Below are positions 58,684-64,000 of a stretch of DNA of 64,000 nt, one piece after another. The notes beneath the pieces are model-generated. The model ran no database searches. It saw only the letters and a program-made list of their open reading frames with translations, and was not told the DNA's origin. This stretch comes from Moniliophthora roreri (lineage: Eukaryota > Basidiomycota > Agaricomycetes > Agaricales > Marasmiaceae). The DNA lies in NCBI GenBank assembly GCA_001466705.2, contig LATX02000211.1, positions 1,612,001 through 1,676,000 of the forward strand, in the 5' to 3' direction. The stretch's first letter is position 1; every line of letters starts with the position of its first letter. The position numbers were made by a program, and so were the translations under genes.

Positions 58684-59569
58684 ATGAAAGCCAAACTCTC
58701 TCTAATTCTTGCAGCACTTCTCTCCGGTCACGGTAACCCTTCCTCCATTTTCCTTTGCCTCGTGGACGCTGACATTACTTTCAGTCGGCAGGGCGACATA
58801 CATCCCCCGAGCCGCTCCAGGTACCCAATTCGTAACCGGACCTTGCACTAGCGACATCGAATGCGAAACTGCCTGCTGTGGCTTTAACACGGGCAGGTGT
58901 GCTGGACGTATTGTCGCTCAGACTCGTGATGGAGGATGTGGATTCGGGGAGGCTCAGCCGAACGACGGGAATGGTGGTCAGCTTCCTCCAGTTGAAACAT
59001 CGACTGTCATTCCTCCAGTACAGACATCGACGATTTCGCCTCCAGTCCAAGCAACACCCGTTTCAGGCCTTAAACCTCCAGGCTCGGTGTTCATTACAGG
59101 TGTTTGCATTGCCGACAGCGAATGCGAAACCAATTGCTGTGGATTTACCTCGGGAAAATGTGCTGGACGTATTGTCGCTCAGACTCGCGATGGAGGATGT
59201 GGATTCGGGGAAGCTGAACCAAACGATGGGCAGGGTCGCCAGCTTCCTCCAGTCGAAGCATCGACTCTTCTTTCTCCAGTGCAAGAATCAACAGTTTTGC
59301 CTCCAATACAGGCGTCGTCTGTTCCTCCGGCGCAGGCATCAACTGTTGTGCCTGTGGTCCAAGCAACGCCTGTTCCGGGTCTGAAGCCTCCAGGTTCGGT
59401 GTTCATAACTGGTGCCTGCATTGCCGACAGCGAATGCGAAACCAGCTGCTGTGGATTCGCCTCGGGCAAATGTGCTGGTCCTATTATTGCGCAGACACGT
59501 GACGGAGGTTGTGGTTTTGGGAACGCTCAGCCAAACGACGATGCTGTGAAGAAGCTTCGTGGTCTGTAG
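58684..59569 (+). CDS. Secreted protein with three tandem BAS2-like Cys-rich modules
   Basis: Exons 58684..58732 and 58785..59569 splice to 277 codons (an alternative donor at 58727 gives 275). The signal peptide is MKAKLSLILAALLSG. Three modules follow, each with the Cys pattern C-x5-C-x3-CC-x6-C-x12-C and the block (R/P)I(V/I)AQTRDGGCGFG, then PND. They are joined by Pro/Val/Thr-rich linkers (PPVETSTVIPPVQTS-type). The module resembles small single-domain fungal secreted proteins known from the rice-blast biotrophy-associated protein BAS2; a triple array is unusual. Repeats are highly similar, suggesting recent internal duplication. Function is unknown. Confidence 0.8.
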
Positions 59570-59756
59570 GATGTAGTAACTGTGTGTGGTATTTAAAGAT
59601 GGTAGAGACCATAGAAAGTAATGTTTCAGTGGAACGACTTGCAATCGCAACGACACAAGGAAGCAAAAACTCTTGCCGTGAAAATACGTAGGATTTCTCG
59701 CATGCATCGAGTGTACAGTCCCGAGATATTGTATCATAAGAATCACTTGAATTATC

Positions 59757-62700
59757 TCACCAACCGCAGACAGTAATCTGGGCTACCCCCCGGGCTCCAT
59801 CGTCACAGTCAGCACTTGCCTCACAACACGGAAGATAGAAGGATAAACACACCAAAGCCCATCTCGGGAACGGCCTCTCCGTTCCACTAGCACCTCCCAC
59901 AGCATAAGTTCAGGTGAAGATCATGATGGACGTACCACCGTCCAAAGCGGCGCTCATCAAGAAGCTAAAAGAGGTAACGCGCGCACGTCAGAACATATCC
60001 TCAAGGACTAAAAAGAAACGCGACACACTTGTACTTCCTAGACCACGTAGCACGTTCCTCAAGATACTGAAAACACTCGAGTTGATACCAACGGAGAGGT
60101 ATCCAAGCTCGGTGACAAGGATGGGTGTGAAAACACGGTCAAAGCCAAATTTCTTGTGTAAGAGCCAGAATGGAATGGGGAAGCCTAGACCAGCAATAAG
60201 CATGTATGGAACGAATTGCTGTAGATCTACGTCAACACAAGTTGAGTCTGTGTATTGAGAAGAGAACGAATGGGGTATGGCGTTCCAGGAGCATAAAGTG
60301 GCTTGCCGGGGGCACCCCACGCAATAGCAGCACTGTTATACGATTGCACTTGTTGACCAGACCAGACGTTGGAGCCTTGGACTTGGAGCAGGAGATCTCG
60401 TTGACCGTCAATGATGCTCTATAGGGATAGTCGACTTTCAGTTTACTCGCAACGAGAGAATATCGACCCACTCACCCTCATGATGACGAAGTTTAATAAT
60501 CCCCCGAGTATGGTTATGGTACCAATCATCTAGATGTTGAATGTGACCATGGGTGGAATCTTGGTGTATTGTCAGCAAGCTTTGACACGAACCCCAAAGC
60601 CAACGTACCATCTTCAAGTCAGTCATCAGAGCAAGAGCTTGCACGACAGGGTTATATCCATAGACCGTAAAGTACATGTTGTTCTGGGAACCAAAGCTCC
60701 ACCGGGCATCTGAATCATGTTCTCAATACTGGGTGGGTATCCGACCGTGGCAGAGAGCTATCAAACAATCAGTAGGACGTAAGCGGCGAGGTGAGACGGA
60801 AACACACAGTTCCAATGACAGGGACGGAGATCCATGCGAAGAAGAGAGCGACGATAACAGCCCACAAGGGTAAACCGGAACGAGCACCGTATGCGCAACC
60901 GATGCCGAGGGCGGCGCAAGCAACAAGGATGGCAAGGTACCACCCAGCGTGGAACTTCCTTGTAAACCTTCATCTTGCGGTAGTGAGGGTCGTCGCATTC
61001 CTTGGTCTGGACGAGTAGTTACGGCTGTATGTGACATCCAAAGCAGAAACACCTACCCGGCTGTCACGAATGATATATTCAAACTCGAGGTCCGTGCCAG
61101 ACAACAGGAGCACCGCACGGAAGTCCGATAAACCTCCGATATACATCATACGACTGATCTTGTACAATAGCTGGGAGGCAGCATACCAAGGCAGACCCTC
61201 TTGTGCCAGCTTCTCTTCGTTCAAAGTGTAGTCATCATTGAGAATTCCCAGCTGATCATACTTTGTAACCGTTCTGGTAGAAAAGGCAGTAGACTGAGGA
61301 AGGGCAAGTTCTGGGCGTGCCAACTTCCAAGTGTTGGTGACGTATATGGCACAGAACGCGATACTGGGGAGTAAGAAAGCGGCATGGGTCAGTTTAATAC
61401 AAAATAGAAAAACGGAGGTAAAGAAACTCACATGCAAGCTGCACACCCGGAGTAGAGTGACAGCGGGATGAATAGTGCGCCCAAGGTACCTCCTCCAGAT
61501 TCGACGTAAGCCCAATCGAAACATGGTGAGGACATCCCTAAGCCTTCGTTTCCGGCGGTACCACCTGGGTTGTGAGGGCGAAAGAGTTAAGCGACAGAGA
61601 TATGGAAAAAGGGCGTGTGTGCAAACTCACCAAAGATACAAGTGAACCAAGCGCTCTTTTGATAAGATACTGACACCGGTGAGAGTACTAGGTAATTGGC
61701 ATAAGTAGCGTAATCAGCAGAAGCATAATGGGAACTAACGAACGGTGCAATATATTCCTGGAGAAGGACATGTCAGAACGCTTTAGAAGGTCGAAAGGCC
61801 AAGACGTACGCACCGGGAACCATTCCCAGACGAATACGGCGATAAAGACAGCCCAGAAGAACCTTAGATGCTTCTTTTGCATGACCATAGCCTGACCGCG
61901 ATGGAGAGCATCGAACAGTTGAACCGTTGGCATGAGTTGTGGGCAAAAGGCAAACGCTGGGTGCACCAAGAAGATTCGCATGATACCGGCCAGGCCATAT
62001 CCGATAAGTTGAGCGACAATTAAGCTATTCAATAGTGTGAACAGGATGCGCACGAGAGGCGTATGTGAAGATACCAATCGCAGCGTTATGTTTGACGTTA
62101 TAGAAAAGATCTTGCGCAGTGAAAATACTGATAGCTTTGGCCGAGTGCGATGCGGTAGACGACATGATAGTCATGGCGACATGTTTCTTAATGTCTAGAA
62201 ACCGATCTGGTCAGCAAACGCTTCTAGTTGAAAAATCAAGCCCAAACTCACTAAACGGGCTGTCATTCATAAATCTCCGGAGCTTGTTATCCGCTGCTTT
62301 GAGACGAGCAAGGGGAGAGGGACCGGGGATAATAGACTCCAAGCCCTAATGCGAATATTAAAACAGTTCCACCGAAAGACGACGATTTACCTTGCCCAAA
62401 ATGAACGGTACAACCTGATCAACGTTACAGAGTTAACGACTTGCCATCACGCCGGTACCGACGATGAAATAGCTACTAACCTGGAGGAACAGATTGCTGA
62501 CATAGATCTAGAGATTTCACGGGGTTAAAGACCGCCCGTCAAAAGCCTTGATAATGCTACTACGAACCGTTTGAGGACGAGAGTACTGCCCAAGACAACA
62601 AGCAATGAGTTAATGTGAGAATGATATTCAAGATCAAGACTTACGAAGATCTGCCCAAGCACAGCACCAAAGCAAGATAACCCAAGACTTCAAGAACCAC

Positions 62701-63051
62701 ACCCGGAAAGTGTAAATCGGCATCTGGGGGTCATCTTCAAGCGAAATGAGACGAAGAGTGCAGTCCTGGTCGGTTTCTACAGCAATTATTCATTAGCTTG
62801 GAAGAACGATGTCCACGAAGTACCCAGAACTCACCGATAGGCCTTTCCTTCCCATCCTCACCAAGGTCAATGAGACGAGGTCCGTCAGCATAAACTTCGC
62901 CAATATCTTCGGTGCTGTCAACGATCGCGCATTTTTGAGCAGCGCCTTTCTCGTCGACGAGCGAGCCATAGATACTGCTTGAATCGCGCTTGGCATCAAG
63001 TTTCTCCGACGGTGTACGTCCGCGGTGAGCCAGAGTCGGAACGGTTGCCAT
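59757..63051 (-). pseudogene. OPT oligopeptide transporter, multiply disrupted
   Basis: Reading right to left from ATG 63051, OPT family blocks appear in order: LEDDPQMPIYTFRVWFL, LGLSCFGAVLGQIF, IKKHVAMTIM, AQLIGYGLAGI, PTVQLFDALHRGQ, VFVWEWFP, GNEGLG, TNTWKLA, YDQLGILNDDYTLNEEKL, KVYKEVPRW, MYFTVYGYNPVVQ, SGQQVQSYNSAAI, FVPYMLIAGL, VGINSSVF, FLMSAALDGG and PDYC. Lesions are a frame change after VWFL (about 62675), a 28 nt insertion flanked by TTCACA repeats (about 62030-62065), an extra G in CGCTGGGTGGTAC (about 60947), further frame changes near 60690 and 60060 (about 10 residues lost), and a TGA at 59910-59912. Such transporters import small peptides at the plasma membrane. This copy cannot make one. 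Confidence 0.8.
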
Positions 63052-63663
63052 GTGTCGAAGATGGGAGCACGAAGCTAGCCAGACCTGATACAACCCCGCA
63101 TTCTTTGTATTCCATGTTGTATATGGTCCACTGGGGCTTTTCGTTAAGATGTTGAAGGCGAAAAGGGTACCACGAGATAAGCTCCGGCTGAGATTGTCGA
63201 AAAAAAGTTCTGGCAAATCACATGCCTCGAGCCTTTGCAGATTCAGAACGAGTTTCTCCAATCGCGGTGGCACAATATGAGGCGGAACGACGGGTTCCTG
63301 CCAAGGTTGTAAAGCTCACGCTGGGGGAGGTGGTGAAGCAGAGTCAAGCAACATCGCGGTCACGTTACCTATCGAAACTCCGCTGACCAGGAGGACGGGT
63401 GTTGTTAGCTTTCGGGCACTGAAAGTAAGCTAATGTCCTCTTCTCAGACCGATTTAAAACTCTACGCCTCTTCTCTTCGCCATAATATGTACGGTATCTA
63501 TCTCCTTATCCTTATCTCTGCCAATTTCCGCTCCGATATCTAGGGCTAGCTGGGCTTGGCAATTTGAGGCGTTTTGCGGATTCTCCTGAATTCCGAGATG
63601 TTTGGCATGGATCACGCGTACTTGGGGTCTTTTTCGCAAAACAAGGGAGGAAACTAAAAAGAT
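63052..63663. other. Intergenic between the OPT relic and tRNA-Val
   Basis: No gene was recognised. AAAAA at 63656-63660 is the minus-strand T-run terminator for the tRNA. Confidence 0.45.
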
Positions 63664-63759
63664 TGGTTCAATCCAGGATCGAACTGGAGACCTTCTGTGA
63701 TGAGTACACTGGGAGGGTGCCATGTAAGACAGAAATCATAACCACTAGACCATTGAACC
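63664..63759 (-). tRNA. tRNA-Val (anticodon TAC) with a 23 nt intron
   Basis: The reverse strand folds as a tRNA: acceptor stem GGTTCAA/TTGAACC plus A73, D-arm with GGTCTAGTGG, anticodon stem TCTGT/ACAGA with loop C-T-TAC-A and C, and T-arm TCCAG-TTCGATC-CTGGA. A 23 nt intron follows position 37 (63700-63722), as in other eukaryotic tRNA introns. T-run terminator four bases downstream. Body and D-arm resemble yeast tRNA-Val. Confidence 0.9.
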
Positions 63760-64000
63760 GATGACGGCAATAAACGTTACACACCTATAGTCCCTTGCCG
63801 GCACAGAGGAACGACCCATTATCCGAATCCTTTGCCAGGCTTTTTTGAGTGATGAGGAATCTCACCATGACAAGAACCAAAGAGCGAGTGTGCAAAGTGC
63901 CAGGCAGCAATGACAAAGTGGAAAGATGCTGTTCAATGAGCAGCCACTATGGAAGGACTTGCGCTCGTTAACTGCATTGGCGCCCGAGGAGCGCCTAATC
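63760..64000. other. Window end, no feature seen
   Basis: Upstream flank of tRNA-Val. Nothing further was recognised before the window edge. Confidence 0.4.

Overview
The window looks like chromosomal DNA of a mushroom-forming basidiomycete (Agaricomycetes). Genes are broken by many short introns, mostly 45-60 nt. The recognisable families are typical of that group: a DUF6535 membrane protein, two seven-pass membrane proteins of the agaricomycete-expanded kind, a MARVEL-type tetraspan protein, a Gcn4/Cpc1-like bZIP factor, an OPT transporter relic, and an intron-containing tRNA-Val. All spliced models were assembled by hand from splice sites and reading phase, so exon edges are predictions.

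The dominant content is a dispersed family of receptor-like single-pass membrane proteins: 13 apparently intact genes plus 2 decayed copies. Nearly all share one plan: a very short first exon that starts a signal peptide, a beta-rich ectodomain exon, a mini-exon usually encoding the LCAYS-like last strand, a Ser/Thr-rich stalk, one membrane helix, Arg-rich residues, and a disordered cytoplasmic tail that ends in a PPxY-type (PY) motif. Many tails also carry an HxDSGWRP motif. Plus-strand members lie at 0-18 kb, six minus-strand members at 19-31 kb, one plus-strand member at 31.8-33.1 kb, and two more at 51-53 kb. The 51-53 kb pair is a duplicate of a pair at 19-22 kb.

Region by region. 0-18 kb: PY-tail genes, an inverted PY-tail pseudogene, a small secreted protein gene with two decayed copies, and a 1.6 kb terminal-inverted-repeat element. 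19-33 kb: the dense PY-tail cluster, a hairpin-forming inverted repeat, and a 766 bp MITE-like element that carries a putative RNA polymerase III unit. 35-45 kb: two seven-pass proteins flanking a DUF6535 gene and a MARVEL gene, then a small secreted protein. 47.9-49.5 kb: the bZIP gene, with a duplicated scrap of its zipper downstream. 51-56 kb: two PY-tail genes and a tandem pair of putative zinc-knuckle proteins. 58.7-59.6 kb: a secreted protein with three tandem Cys-rich modules. 59.7-63.1 kb: an OPT transporter pseudogene. 63.7 kb: tRNA-Val.

Inference: the PY-tail proteins resemble cell-surface sensors or adhesion proteins whose tails could recruit WW-domain ubiquitin ligases of the Rsp5/Nedd4 type. 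The tandem expansion, decayed copies and variable ectodomains suggest rapid turnover. No function has been shown.
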